A stretch of DNA of 39,119 nucleotides from an uncultured Olsenella sp. (GCA_900548775.1 URLM01000013.1:1-39119), one strand, 5' to 3'. Counted from the first letter of the stretch, positions 17,401 through 25,522 are shown. A program made the numbers and translations. The notes: generated by a model from the sequence alone, not told the origin.

Positions 17401-18026
17401 TACACGACGCTCACCTTGTGCGAGAAGATGAGCGGATTGCTCACGACCGTCTCCCAGGGGACGTGAGTCTCCTCCTTGACCTGGGCCTTAAAGTTGTCAA
17501 GGAGACCAGAGCGATCAAGATCACGCTCGAGCAGCGCAACGTGCGCCTGTTCCTTTGCATAGTAGCCGCAGTGCTCGTTGAGTACCTTGATGAACGCCGC
17601 CAGTAGGCTCTCGCCCGTGTCGCGTCTCTGGGCATCGGACTTGCCACCCACGTTGAACAGTATGGACTCGGAAGGTGTCTGCTCGCAGGCGCTCTCCAGC
17701 GCGCTGAGCAGGAACTTGTCGTCCTCGATTTTGGGCTTTATGTAGTCGAGTGCGGGCTTTCCGCCCACGACCTTGTTCTCAATAAGGTGCGAGAGGATCT
17801 TGAGCAAGTGGGACTTGCCCGAGCCATAGAAGCCGGAAATCCAGGCGCCGTTGCATGAGGATGCGGGGTCGTTGTACTCGTCGCAGAAGCGCTGTAAGGA
17901 GCGCCTCACCTCCGGCGTGATGACGTACTCCTCTAGCTCGGACTGCAGGTGCTCGTCATCCATGGACTTGATGACCGGATCCATGTGACGCGCGATGTCC
18001 AGCCTGAAGATGTCCTTGTACAACAT
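14436..18026 (-). CDS. brxC: BREX P-loop ATPase BrxC
   Basis: A 1196-residue protein typical in length and opening (MLYKDIFRLDIARHMDPVIK) for BrxC/PglY. Walker A is GFYGSGKS (residues 65-72). The remainder is a large, mostly helical body with charged coiled segments at about 700-720 and 1000-1080, followed by a proline- and alanine-rich linker near 1120-1160. BrxC is the AAA+-like ATPase scaffold of the BREX complex and is needed for methylation and phage exclusion. It starts 11 nt after brxB and ends 10 nt before pglX. Confidence 0.95.
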   Translation of the reverse strand: MLYKDIFRLDIARHMDPVIKSMDDEHLQSELEEYVITPEVRRSLQRFCDEYNDPASSCNGAWISGFYGSGKSHLLKILSHLIENKVVGGKPALDYIKPKIEDDKFLLSALESACEQTPSESILFNVGGKSDAQRRDTGESLLAAFIKVLNEHCGYYAKEQAHVALLERDLDRSGLLDNFKAQVKEETHVPWETVVSNPLIFSHKVSVVYDRVTGQPEGTTTNVFEYYQKNYHPTPEDFATWCKEYIDKRSVEHPGFRLNFFADEMGQYIADSVPLLQMLQDIAENLNTKCGRRAWITVVSQEEMTAITGKLDEHTSGQFSKIQARFQVLIKIPANDANTVVKERLLDKKPEALPALDKLYDKYKGDFKVLLDFPDGAKHYNVYADEEDFEATYPLVPYQFTMFHDALVGLSNHEAFTGEYVSTGARNMLGTTHRVLVSLKDKGDVERGDLVPFDDMFEGLRDELKSEVFSAITTAEEHFPDPLGVRVLKALLLVKYNEGFQATPKNLRVLLYGGFSQNAAELEEHITRVLRELDAQTYIRRNGDAYEYMTDDEKDVEEEIKREPLTEGEVSRQIGKLLREEVLDRTKVKYVNQGFSTSFAYDLTVDGVAIGQQKSELKVDVMTDLTPGADKQYMYAAPKHLSVALPRETSIVTETRLWMQTNAYVGRELEAGGGRRATILAEKKAANEQRRREIIASLSSQLNDALWGSNLSDISDNVTGQGSDRLDSAVLEMISLSYPYLRMLTIPFDNKSVYKSAMDDKLMPGESLPEYCGEVLRQIKRISASAARCVVGGTSQNSLEAVFSGGQYGWPVEAVRQAVGLLASNDLIECLRDDEPLEGANLANVLFTGAHLEGIEVRVAAGASPEQVEALRSAYRAFTGGMEPPRSDAKGLAEEVMQCLVTKVADAREADAKVSVLPFAQHYREQVAELNKAASHRRDWFVSNTCSETPGIKAIIDDINAMSAFANGRPGEIFAEAKSFRMGQAANISAVPEASEKDRQLAEILSNPDCYKTSSAPQANRLMKQMREAINNAIDVAKASALKSLDEFAAQFKAEQNYNDASEQAKAECDQLFDDCRSSIERSSQVLTLRDAVPAFKRECSSRLYSLVEPVPKPAPLQNPAEGPAAAEPTQTVENPPASPVSPKEPQVKTVQYADLSRPASYGSAAISTPEDVEEFVSSLRQELLRHVQANERIIL

Positions 18027-18037
18027 GGGAAAGCTCC

Positions 18038-18631
18038 TTACAGCTCGAAAATGTTGCGGGCGCGGTACTGCTGACCGCCCTCGCCAGCGGGAGTGGCCAG
18101 GATGTCAAGCGAGGTGGACCCGTTGGACTTGTGCGTCTGCCTGCCCGGGAACATCACCAGGACGGGGACCTTGGGGTCGAGGACCTCCACCAGACGATGC
18201 GTCCGTATGACCGGGTAGCAGGCACCCATACCCGTAACGATAAGTAGTTGGGCGTGTTCTTCTTTTACCTGGGCGACTACGCGTGGGCAGATCTGCGTCT
18301 CGAGGTCCGCCGCGTCTTTTAGCGCGGTGATGAAATCCTTTGTCGGCACCGTACCCTCGATCTGGCAGTAGGGCTCCCAAAGGCCTTGGTCGTCGAGTAC
18401 CGAAGTGAACATGTTAAAGAGGTCCACGACAGAGGCGGTGATCCCGCGCGAAAGAAGGTCAAGCGCGAGGGCATCGACCATCTTAGCCGCATCCTCCTGC
18501 TGTTCGGGCGGATATGGAGCGACAAACATCGATGAGTTGGAGAATGCGCCGGCACTCTTGAGGAAACGGTCGCTCGAGAGCTTGCTCACAAGGAATGGCT
18601 CTGCCTCATTTACGTGCTTGAACTCAAACAA
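18038..18631 (-). CDS. brxB: BREX protein BrxB (DUF1788)
   Basis: A 197-residue DUF1788 protein. The features match BrxB: a central VVDLFNMFTSVLDDQGLW segment, LLIVTGMGACYPVIRTHRLVEVL, PVLVMFPG, and an ending in ARNIFEL. BrxB is a small conserved core component with no known catalytic activity. It lies in its usual place between brxA and brxC with gaps of 9 and 11 nt, which supports one operon. The start at 18631 matches the family start (MFEFKHVNEAEPFLVSKL). Confidence 0.93.
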   Translation of the reverse strand: MFEFKHVNEAEPFLVSKLSSDRFLKSAGAFSNSSMFVAPYPPEQQEDAAKMVDALALDLLSRGITASVVDLFNMFTSVLDDQGLWEPYCQIEGTVPTKDFITALKDAADLETQICPRVVAQVKEEHAQLLIVTGMGACYPVIRTHRLVEVLDPKVPVLVMFPGRQTHKSNGSTSLDILATPAGEGGQQYRARNIFEL

Positions 18632-18640
18632 GGGCCTCTC

Positions 18641-19270
18641 CTATCTGACGAGGGTGGGAAAGAGGACGAAGTCCTCCTCGTCGATGATTGACGAGACGCC
18701 CTCCGGCATAAGGTAGGGATGCATCTCCTGCTGCTTGTCGAGGAAGCCCATCTCACGCATCATCGTAAAGAGCTGTGAGCGCAAGCGTGCCTTGGTCTGA
18801 TCGCTCAGGCCATCCAGCTCTGGATGCATCGTGGACTCCTCGGCAACGTATGTCTCGTAGGCGCCAGGCGGGAGCGTGCGCACTCCCTCGTTCCAGCGCT
18901 CGCCTACGACGTTGATTGTGAAGCCCCGTACAAACTCGTAGGTGCGGCAGATGGCCAGCCAGCAGAGGGCGCTCGCGAAGCCGGCACTCTGGGGCTGGGC
19001 CAGGGCGGTCAACTCGGCGGGGGTCAGGTTACAGAGCCGCTTGAGGAGCTCTGCCGTCACGCGCTTGCGGGAGGATTCCTGCCTGATCATGAGCAGGTCG
19101 TCGTCGACCGAAGTCTTTCGGACGGCATCCCAGTCCTGCAGCTCGGCATATGCCTTTGCCAGGGTGACAGTCTCGGTGCGCCGAATGCCCGCGGCCGTAT
19201 ATGAAAGAGATAGTCTGCCTGCCAACTCTCGGTCCCCTATTCCTCGTTCGCCAGGTTGTCGATCATGCAC
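18641..19270 (-). CDS. brxA: BREX protein BrxA (DUF1819)
   Basis: About 209 residues from a GTG at 19270, which overlaps the preceding RHH gene by 34 nt, or 194 residues from a TTG at 19225 after that gene's stop. The TTG start would give a protein opening LAGRLSLSYTAAGIRR. The body fits DUF1819/BrxA: RVTAELLKRLCNLTPAEL, then FASALCWLAICRTYEFVRGF, and an ending in DEEDFVLFPTLVR. BrxA is a small helical DNA-binding component and the usual first gene of type 1 BREX. The start is uncertain because neither candidate has a strong ribosome site. Confidence 0.9.
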   Translation of the reverse strand: MHDRQPGERGIGDRELAGRLSLSYTAAGIRRTETVTLAKAYAELQDWDAVRKTSVDDDLLMIRQESSRKRVTAELLKRLCNLTPAELTALAQPQSAGFASALCWLAICRTYEFVRGFTINVVGERWNEGVRTLPPGAYETYVAEESTMHPELDGLSDQTKARLRSQLFTMMREMGFLDKQQEMHPYLMPEGVSSIIDEEDFVLFPTLVR

Positions 19271-19440
19271 ATGCGAGCGTAGGCGCTAAAGCTGATGCCC
19301 TTGAGCGCGGCGCGCTCGGCAGCGGCATCTTTGAGGTTCTTGGGGATGCGGATGGTTATTGCCGTCATCTCCCCGCCAGTGAGGAACTCCTGTCTCTCGG
19401 TCTTGGTGGTCTCGCCTTCGACAAGCTCGGAGTACTTCAC
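19237..19440 (-). CDS. Ribbon-helix-helix (CopG/Arc-like) protein heading the BREX operon
   Basis: A 67-residue protein starting at a GTG at 19440 with a clear CGGAGGC ribosome site. Residues about 25-60 fit a ribbon-helix-helix: a TAITIRIPKNLKDAAAERA strand and helix, then KGISFSAYARMCMID. The first ~24 residues are an extra acidic extension. It overlaps brxA and lies at the 5' end of the operon, so it may be the operon's own repressor. An antitoxin role without a toxin partner is the alternative. The RHH fold is well supported; the regulatory role is inference. Confidence 0.7.
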   Translation of the reverse strand: MKYSELVEGETTKTERQEFLTGGEMTAITIRIPKNLKDAAAERAALKGISFSAYARMCMIDNLANEE

Positions 19441-19469
19441 GGGGCGCCTCCGTTAGTTCGATGTGCAAT

Positions 19470-19492
19470 ACAAACGCATACATCATAACAAA
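19470..19492 (-). promoter_or_regulatory. Candidate BREX operon promoter
   Basis: On the minus strand the sequence TGTTATGAT reads as an extended -10 element, with TATGAT at 19487-19482, about 42 nt upstream of the RHH start codon. I see no good -35 hexamer at the matching distance. The surrounding divergent intergenic region (19441-19742) is AT-richer than its neighbours and must hold promoters for both the BREX operon and the DUF262 gene. I cannot place the latter. No clear palindromic operator was found there. Confidence 0.35.
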
Positions 19493-19742
19493 CGGTTTCA
19501 GCGGGTCCTTCATTTCCCGGTCAATGGCTGACGTTTGGCCATGCGTGATCTGAGAGCAACCTTCTTTCCAATACTCCGCAGCATCCAAGAGCGAAGAACG
19601 GGGCTGTTCTCCGGCCAGCTCTCGTAACCGGCTCCCCGCACCCCACGTTTGCAGACCAGGACTAGACGCACCCGGCACGAAGCCCGATAGTTGGATATTT
19701 GAATAGCAACGAACTGCCACTTCCTGCAGATTGAGGGGACCC

Positions 19743-21479
19743 ATGTCTCAGCTGACGGTCGACCAGAAGAACATCAGGACGCTCCTCCAGGACGAGGACG
19801 CCGACTTTCTCATCCCGGACTACCAGCGGCCATACGCCTGGGGAGAAGACGAGTGCTCCACCCTGTGGGACGACCTCTTCGCCTTCGCGTTCCCCAACAA
19901 CGCAAGTGACAGGTTCGACAAGCGTAACGACTACTTCCTTGGGCCAATAGTCACGTTCAAGAACGACGAGGGACAGCAGGAAATCATCGACGGCCAGCAG
20001 AGGCTCACCACCATCATGCTCCTGCTCAGGGCACTCTACGACCGCTTTGCGAAGATGAGGGACAGGAACTCCGTCGGCCTACACGACGACATCGCCGCGT
20101 GCATCTGGAAGTCCGACGACTATGGCAACCTCGACATGACCGAGGAGGGCCTCAAAATCAAGTCCGAGGTCGCCTCCGACAACGACAAGGGCGAGTTCCT
20201 TCAGATTCTACGGGACGGCAAGGCCAATCCCGCATGGAAGAGCAGCTACGCGAAGAACTTCCGGTACTTCCAGGGCAAGATTGCGGAGCTCGCTGAGAAC
20301 TACGACGGCTACTCGGCCCCCTTTGCCTCCCGCATCATGCGCCACGTGATACTGCTCCCCATCGAGGCTGGGTCGCAGGACACGGCACTGCGCATATTCT
20401 CGACGCTGAACGACCGCGGGCTCCCGCTCTCCGACGCCGATATCTTCAAGAGCCAGCTCTACAAGCACTTCTCCAGCGAGGGCAAGAAGGATGATTTTGT
20501 CACGCGCTGGAAGACTATGGAGGAGGGAGCCAGCGACCTTCTCCACCCGCTTCGCGGCACCCCCATGGACGAGCTCTTCACGCGCTACATGTACTACCGC
20601 AGGGCGCTCATGGGCACGACGGACACGACCACCGAGTCCCTGCGCGGGTTCTACGCCAGGGACAAGTACTCCATCCTGCGCGAGGACGGGACCTTGGACG
20701 ACCTCGAGTCGCTCCTCCGCTTCTGGCAGCACGTCGAGGCCGGGGACGGCTTCTCCGACGCGGCCAACAGGCGCTTCGCAACCCTGCGTTTTGCACCCAA
20801 CGGCATGTGGTACTACCTGCTGAGCGTCTGGTTCCTCGCGCGCCGCGACGACAGCGACAACCTGGACGACGAGGGCCTCGTGCGGCTGCTCGACCTCACC
20901 ATCGCCTTCGTCTGGTACTACGCCATCGAGCGTCCGGGCGTGAACTCCCTTCGCACCCCCATGTTCCCCGAGATGGTCAACATCGTGAACGGCGCGGACG
21001 TGAGCTTCTCGACCTACCGGTTTGGCAGAGAGGACGTGATTGCCCGCATCCGCGCCTTCCAGTTCACCAACCAGCGCGCGATCACTCGCTCGATGCTCGC
21101 CTGGTGGGCGTACCACAACCCAGCGCAGGAGCTGTGGGACAACGACACGGTCCTCGAGGTGGAGCACATCTACGCCCGCAAGCGCGCAGATGTCGAGCCC
21201 CTGCAAGACCGTTCTAACCTTGAGGCTCTCGGCAACAAGGCGCTTCTGGAGAAGCGCGTGAACATTCGCGCCGCCGACTATCGTCTCTCCGACAAGAGGA
21301 AGTACTACGAGGGCTTCGTTGACGGGAACGGGAGGACCAGAGAGGGCACCAAGAACGTGGAGCTTCTTGGAATTGTGAGGTCGAAAACGGACTTCACCGA
21401 GGCCGACATAGTAGACCGCACCAACGACATCATCGATTCGTTCGTCGACTTCATGGACTCGAACGGACTTATCGGATAA
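19743..21479 (+). CDS. DUF262/DUF1524 nuclease (GmrSD/BrxU-like)
   Basis: A 578-residue protein. The N-terminal DUF262 domain shows IPDYQRPYAW (24-33) and DGQQRLTT (83-90), signatures of the ParB-like NTP-binding GmrS-type domain. The C-terminal DUF1524 region has VEHIYA with His475, followed by NLEALGNKALLE, the His-Asn-type nuclease core. Single-chain enzymes of this type (GmrSD, BrxU) are nucleotide-dependent type IV restriction enzymes that attack phage DNA with modified bases. It starts at an ATG after TTGAGGGGA and is divergent from the BREX operon. BrxU enzymes are known to complement BREX in this way. The substrate is not predictable from sequence. Confidence 0.82.
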   Translation: MSQLTVDQKNIRTLLQDEDADFLIPDYQRPYAWGEDECSTLWDDLFAFAFPNNASDRFDKRNDYFLGPIVTFKNDEGQQEIIDGQQRLTTIMLLLRALYDRFAKMRDRNSVGLHDDIAACIWKSDDYGNLDMTEEGLKIKSEVASDNDKGEFLQILRDGKANPAWKSSYAKNFRYFQGKIAELAENYDGYSAPFASRIMRHVILLPIEAGSQDTALRIFSTLNDRGLPLSDADIFKSQLYKHFSSEGKKDDFVTRWKTMEEGASDLLHPLRGTPMDELFTRYMYYRRALMGTTDTTTESLRGFYARDKYSILREDGTLDDLESLLRFWQHVEAGDGFSDAANRRFATLRFAPNGMWYYLLSVWFLARRDDSDNLDDEGLVRLLDLTIAFVWYYAIERPGVNSLRTPMFPEMVNIVNGADVSFSTYRFGREDVIARIRAFQFTNQRAITRSMLAWWAYHNPAQELWDNDTVLEVEHIYARKRADVEPLQDRSNLEALGNKALLEKRVNIRAADYRLSDKRKYYEGFVDGNGRTREGTKNVELLGIVRSKTDFTEADIVDRTNDIIDSFVDFMDSNGLIG

Positions 21480-21520
21480 CCACGTCACAGCCCAATCCAG
21501 TTCCCCCGAAAGGAGTCCCC

Positions 21521-22220
21521 ATGCCCGTCTCGCAGCATCCCTCCCCCACCCTTCGCGACTGCGTCTACGGCCAGGCCGTGGGCGACGCGCTCGGCGTGCC
21601 GTACGAGTTCCGCGCCCGCGGCACGTTCGAGTGCACGGGCATGGTGGGGCACGGCTCGCACAACCAGCACGCCGGCACCTGGAGCGACGACACCTCCATG
21701 GCACTCGCGACTTGCGACAGCATCCGCGCCACGGGCCGCATCGACGTGCGCGACATGCGGGGCCGCTTTGTCCGCTGGTACCGCGAGGGCGCGTACACCG
21801 TGAGCGGCCTCTTCGACATCGGCGGCACCACCGCCGACGCGCTCTCCTCCGGGCGCGGTCGCGCGGGCGAGCGCGACAACGGCAACGGGTCCCTCATGCG
21901 CATCCTCCCGCTCGCGTTCACGGACGCGACCGACGACGAGGTTCGCGCCGTCTCCGCCATCACGCACGCGCACGCCATCTCCCGCGAGGCGTGCGTCCGC
22001 ATGGTGCACGTGGCCCGCAGGCTCATCGCCGGCGAGGGGCCGCGCGACGTCGCAGGCAGCCTCGTGGGCGTGCCCGCGAGCCAGATCCGCTCCGGTGGCT
22101 TTGTGCTGGACACCGAGCGCGCCGCCCTGTGGTGCCTCGCCAACACCTCGAGCTACGCGGAGTGCGTGCTCGCGGCGGTGAACCTGGGGGACGATACGGA
22201 CACCACCGCCGCGGTGGCGG
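21521..22220 (+). pseudogene. ADP-ribosylglycohydrolase, copy 1, 3' end lost
   Basis: Starts at ATG 21521 with AAAGGAGT upstream. The frame encodes an ADP-ribosylglycohydrolase (DraG/ARH fold): GQAVGDALGVPYEF near the start, the metal-binding GTWSDDTSMALAT, DNGNGSLMRI, and near the break LGDDTDTTAAVAG, the second metal site. Just after this motif, at about 22220, the sequence switches abruptly to phage portal sequence in another frame, so the last part is lost. In the related copy at 30369 the same position continues into an intact-looking C-terminus. The enzyme would remove ADP-ribose from proteins; this copy is probably inactive because its last ~35 residues are replaced. Confidence 0.8.
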
Positions 22221-22848
22221 GTCGTGGGCGTGCCGGGCGTCGCGGAGGAGGTCGGCACGGGCTCCGTGGGGCCGACGTTCGGCATCGTGCGGCCGGCGGT
22301 GCCGAACACGAGGGTGGACTTCTCGCCCTATGGCCAGAGCGTGTTCGCGGACGCCGGGAGGCGGGTGCCCATCCCGTTCGGCAAGGGCGACTGCACGGTG
22401 TTCAGGAAGGTCATGTCAACCGAGGACACGATCCAGGAGTTCGCCCCCGCACTGCGCACCGGGGCGCAGGGCAAGGCGTTCCGCCTGGCGCTGCAAGTCT
22501 TGGGTGATCTCGTCGGCCTAGGGACGAACTACTTCGACCTGGACAACGTCGGCTACGTGAAGACGGCGACCGAGGTGAGCTCCGACAACAGCGCACTGAT
22601 CCGCAACATCAGGAAGAACGAGAACAACCTGCAGGGTGCTCTGGTGGGTGTCTCCAGGGCGACCATGGCCTACGAGAGGAGCATAGGAAAGAGCCTGCCC
22701 GAGGAGGGCGACGTGAGCGCCATATTTGACGACTCAATCATCCAAGACAGGGCCTCGGAGAAGCAGCAGGACATGGCGGAGGTTGCGGCAGGGCTCATGT
22801 GACCCGCAAGGAGTACCGCACGCGCTGGTACGGGGATGCAGCGGGCGG
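22221..22848 (+). pseudogene. Phage portal protein (SPP1 Gp6/A118-like), decayed copy 2
   Basis: From the junction with the ADP-ribosylglycohydrolase, a new frame encodes about 190 residues of a portal protein. FGIVRPAVPN and YGQSVFADA come first. After an internal deletion follow FGKGDCTVFRKVMST, FAPALRTGAQGKAFRLALQ, TNYFDLDNVGYVKTATEV, SSDNSALIRNIRKNENN and IFDDSIIQDRASEKQQDM. A TGA at 22799-22801 interrupts. The expected end (RKEYRTRWYGD) follows in a shifted frame to about 22848. The N-terminal third is missing. Both segment order and motifs match portals of the SPP1 Gp6/A118 type. Confidence 0.75.
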
Positions 22849-22849
22849 C

Positions 22850-23165
22850 AGCGGCGCGGCTGGGACGTCGCAGGTTCTTTAGGGCCCCGCGCCGTCAGTA
22901 GGACTCGCGAGTCGCACGGCGTGTCTGGCGGAATTCGGATAGTGTGCGGTCATCCGCGCCACGGGGCCGTCACTGGTGGATCGTCGCGAGCATGGGGCGC
23001 TGGCAGGCACGTACCCTAGCTACCACGTCAAGCCCTACCACCCTCCGCACTGAAACGGCCACGACTGGAATCCGGCGCGCAACGATGACAGAACTGGCGA
23101 GGGTACATTGGTGCGGATGGGCACGAACCGCCGTCACATCTGGTGAATTATTTCTTGGCTTCAAC
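22850..23165. other. Intergenic stretch, no gene recognised
   Basis: About 315 bp between the portal remnant and the minus-strand ORF at 23168. Short open runs exist in several frames but none resembles a known family. One run on the plus strand has a His/Pro/Trp-rich segment (PYHPPH, then a stop). It is most likely further decayed phage or accessory sequence. Confidence 0.4.
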
Positions 23166-23167
23166 AA

Positions 23168-23569
23168 TTAGTCTTTCACCCGAGCGAAGATGCTCGGGTT
23201 GTAAGCAAAGATGCGTTTCGACTCGAGCATCTGCTCACCGGAGGTCGCCGACGAGTAGCTGTAGTCGAGCGCGTGGGCGCCCTCGGCGTCGTCCGGCAAG
23301 GTAAGCTTGGCGACGCTCATGACCTCGGTCGAGGCACCGTTCACCTCGAAGTGGGACGACAGCGCCGCCTCGGGGGTGACCATCGTCGTGTCCTGAGCCG
23401 CCGCGGCGCCGTAGCCGGAATAGGACAGATTGAAGTAGGCGTGGCCAAACGGGACCCCGCTCGAGCCCGGCGCGAGCTGCAGGATGTCGCCGTTCGTGAG
23501 CAGGATGATGCCCTTGTCCGTCACATGCACGGACGTCTCGTCGCTCTCCTCCTTTGCCTTGGCGAGCAA
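23168..23569 (-). CDS. Uncharacterised protein, probably N-terminally truncated
   Basis: 133 codons from a TTG at 23569. The same frame stays open upstream for about 30 more codons with coding-like composition (EETxxAREEFSQHLPVAHRIA style) but no start codon, which suggests the true N-terminus has been lost. The visible part is beta-rich, with GIILLTNGDILQL, SGVPFGHAYFNLSYSGYGA and an acidic C-terminal half. No known domain, signal peptide or membrane segment is visible. It lies downstream of the glycosidase operon on the same strand but about 345 bp away, so it is probably not part of it. Confidence 0.4.
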   Translation of the reverse strand: MLAKAKEESDETSVHVTDKGIILLTNGDILQLAPGSSGVPFGHAYFNLSYSGYGAAAAQDTTMVTPEAALSSHFEVNGASTEVMSVAKLTLPDDAEGAHALDYSYSSATSGEQMLESKRIFAYNPSIFARVKD

Positions 23570-23756
23570 CCCTGTGGCAGCAATTCTGTGAGCGACGGGC
23601 AGATGCTGGCTGAACTCCTCACGAGCGCGGCGGATGGTTTCACGAGTGGTCGAACATGAGCGCGGGCGGCGGAGGCGGATCCTTCCCTCTCCCCCCTGGC
23701 GCGGCGCCCGGGATCGTTTGTAATCGCGGGGCGTGACGGGATGCTGCTAAGGAATC

Positions 23757-23788
23757 GGGGCATGGCGGATTTCTCGCTGCCATGCCCC
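23757..23788 (-). terminator. Hairpin downstream of the cellobiose PTS operon
   Basis: A perfect 10-bp stem, GGGGCATGGC with GCCATGCCCC, encloses a 12-nt loop about 125 bp after the glycosidase stop. No T-run follows on the minus strand, so an intrinsic terminator is only possible, not certain. The rest of 23570-23913 contains nothing else I recognise. Confidence 0.35.
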
Positions 23789-23913
23789 CGAATCTCTATG
23801 CGATATTGCCCAAAGGAGCGCCACGACACGTGTCTCCTAACGGCGGTCCAGCCACGGGACCGGTTCTCTAACGCACGTCTCAAGAAGGGCTCCCAGCCAG
23901 AAGAACCTGTGGC

Positions 23914-25401
23914 CTAAAGCTCCCGCCCGTTCGAGGCGATGACGCGACGGTACCAGTCGAAACTCTTCTTCTTGCTGCGCGCTAGCGTTCCGTTGCCGGC
24001 ATCGTCGCGGTCGACGTAAATGAAGCCGTAGCGCTTTCTCATCTCGCCGGTCCCCACCGACACGAGGTCGATGGGTCCCCACGTGGTGTAGCCCATCAAA
24101 TCGATGTAGTCCTCGTTCACGGCGCGCTCCATCTGGATGATGTGCCGCCGCAGGAAGTCGATGCGGTAATCGTCAGCGACGAAGCCGCTCTCGTCGGGCT
24201 CGTCGAGCGCACCCAGACCGTTCTCGACCACGAAAAGGGGCACCTGGTAGCGGTCATAGAGCTCGTTGAGGGCAACGCGCAGGCCGATCTCGTCGATGGG
24301 CCAGCCCCAGTCGGTGCGATCGAGGTAGGGGTTGCCGCGCTCCACGAGCAGGTCGTCGCCGGTCTCGCTCGAGGCGACAGACGAGAAGTAGTAGCTGAAC
24401 GCGATGAAGTCGGACGTCCCCGCCGCCAGAATCGCAGCGTCCTCCTCGCTCACCTCGAGCTCGACGCCCAGGCGCCGAAGCTGGGCGTGGCACAGGTTGG
24501 TGTAGTGCCCTCTCACCATGACATCGGTGTAATAGTAGTTGGGGAGCATGTTGAGTCGCCGGGCGAGCACATCCTCCGGACGGCAGGTCTTGGCGTAGGT
24601 GGTCGGGTACTGGACCATGCAGCCGATTCTGAAGGCCGGGTTGATCTTATGGCCGAGCGCAACGGCACGCGCGGCGGCGAGGAACATGTGATGGCTCGCC
24701 CGGACCTTGACCTCGTTCACATCCTCCCCCTCTGAGAAGACGAGGCCCGCCTGGTTGAAGGGCGTGCGCTTGTTCATGGTCTCGTTAATCTCGTTGAACG
24801 TCATCCATATGCGGACCTTTTCGCGGTAGCGGGTGAAGATGGTCTCGCAAAAGCGAAGGTAGAAGTCTATGAGCGCGGGGTTGCGCCACGAGCCGTACTC
24901 GCTCACCAAGCGGAGGGGCATCTCGTAATGCGAGATTGTGACGACAGGCTCGATGCCATGGGCGACCATATCGTCGAAGACGCGGTCGTAGAAGGCGAGC
25001 CCGGCCTCGTTGGGCTCGGGGTCGTCCCCGTTGGGATAAACGCGCGCCCAGCTAATCGAGGTCCGCAGACACGTGAAGCCCATCTCTGCAAAGAGCGCAA
25101 TGTCCTCCCTATAGCGATGATAGGCGTCGATGCCTTGGTGGTTGGGATAGTAGACACCCTCGCGTACGGCCTCGTGAATCTCGCGCGGGACGCCATGGGC
25201 CCCGGCGGTCTGGACGTCGGCGATGGAGACGCCTTTGCCGTCCTCGAGATAGGCGCCCTCGACCTGGTTGGCAGCGACAGCTCCTCCCCAGAGAAAGCCG
25301 CTCGGCATCCCTTGTGCGCTCTTGACGGGAACGGCTCGCGAGGCGATGATTGCAGACCCTCCGGACTCGAGGGCAACGTCCGCGGCTGTGGTCGTTTGCA
25401 T
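23914..25401 (-). CDS. bglA: 6-phospho-beta-glucosidase, GH1
   Basis: A 496-residue glycoside hydrolase family 1 enzyme, predicted to split cellobiose-6-phosphate or similar disaccharides after PTS uptake. FLWGGAVAANQVEGAY (36-51) is the GH1 opening. TFNEIN carries the acid/base Glu, and VVENGLGALDE carries the nucleophile Glu. The start at 25401 follows a strong GAGGAGG site. Compared with typical GH1 (about 470 residues) it has roughly 25 extra N-terminal residues with no recognisable function. It is the last gene of the PTS operon. A second GH1 gene, truncated by an IS, lies at 37977. Confidence 0.9.
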   Translation of the reverse strand: MQTTTAADVALESGGSAIIASRAVPVKSAQGMPSGFLWGGAVAANQVEGAYLEDGKGVSIADVQTAGAHGVPREIHEAVREGVYYPNHQGIDAYHRYREDIALFAEMGFTCLRTSISWARVYPNGDDPEPNEAGLAFYDRVFDDMVAHGIEPVVTISHYEMPLRLVSEYGSWRNPALIDFYLRFCETIFTRYREKVRIWMTFNEINETMNKRTPFNQAGLVFSEGEDVNEVKVRASHHMFLAAARAVALGHKINPAFRIGCMVQYPTTYAKTCRPEDVLARRLNMLPNYYYTDVMVRGHYTNLCHAQLRRLGVELEVSEEDAAILAAGTSDFIAFSYYFSSVASSETGDDLLVERGNPYLDRTDWGWPIDEIGLRVALNELYDRYQVPLFVVENGLGALDEPDESGFVADDYRIDFLRRHIIQMERAVNEDYIDLMGYTTWGPIDLVSVGTGEMRKRYGFIYVDRDDAGNGTLARSKKKSFDWYRRVIASNGREL

Positions 25402-25522
25402 GGAAAACCTCCTCGGTAAAGGGAGGGGCACGGCTGCACGCGACCGCGCCCCCAGGGGGATAGAGGACAACGGCGGGCCACGGCGTCGCAACGGCGCGAC
25501 CCGCCGGCGGTGGAGGGCTGTC

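Noticed and set aside
16452..17606. Long plus-strand open frame opposite brxC
   Set aside because: Antisense shadow of a high-GC gene; brxC on the other strand has clear family motifs throughout.
19441..19742. A small gene opposite the RHH/DUF262 promoter region
   Set aside because: Open runs there have no ribosome site or family resemblance; the region is best read as intergenic.
20208..21704. Long minus-strand open frame opposite the DUF262 gene
   Set aside because: Arg/Val-rich shadow spanning a gene end and an intergenic region; the plus-strand gene has DUF262 and DUF1524 motifs.
22799..22848. Portal remnant ending at a natural stop at 22799
   Set aside because: The expected portal C-terminal residues continue in the next frame after the TGA, so it is a frameshift and not the true end.
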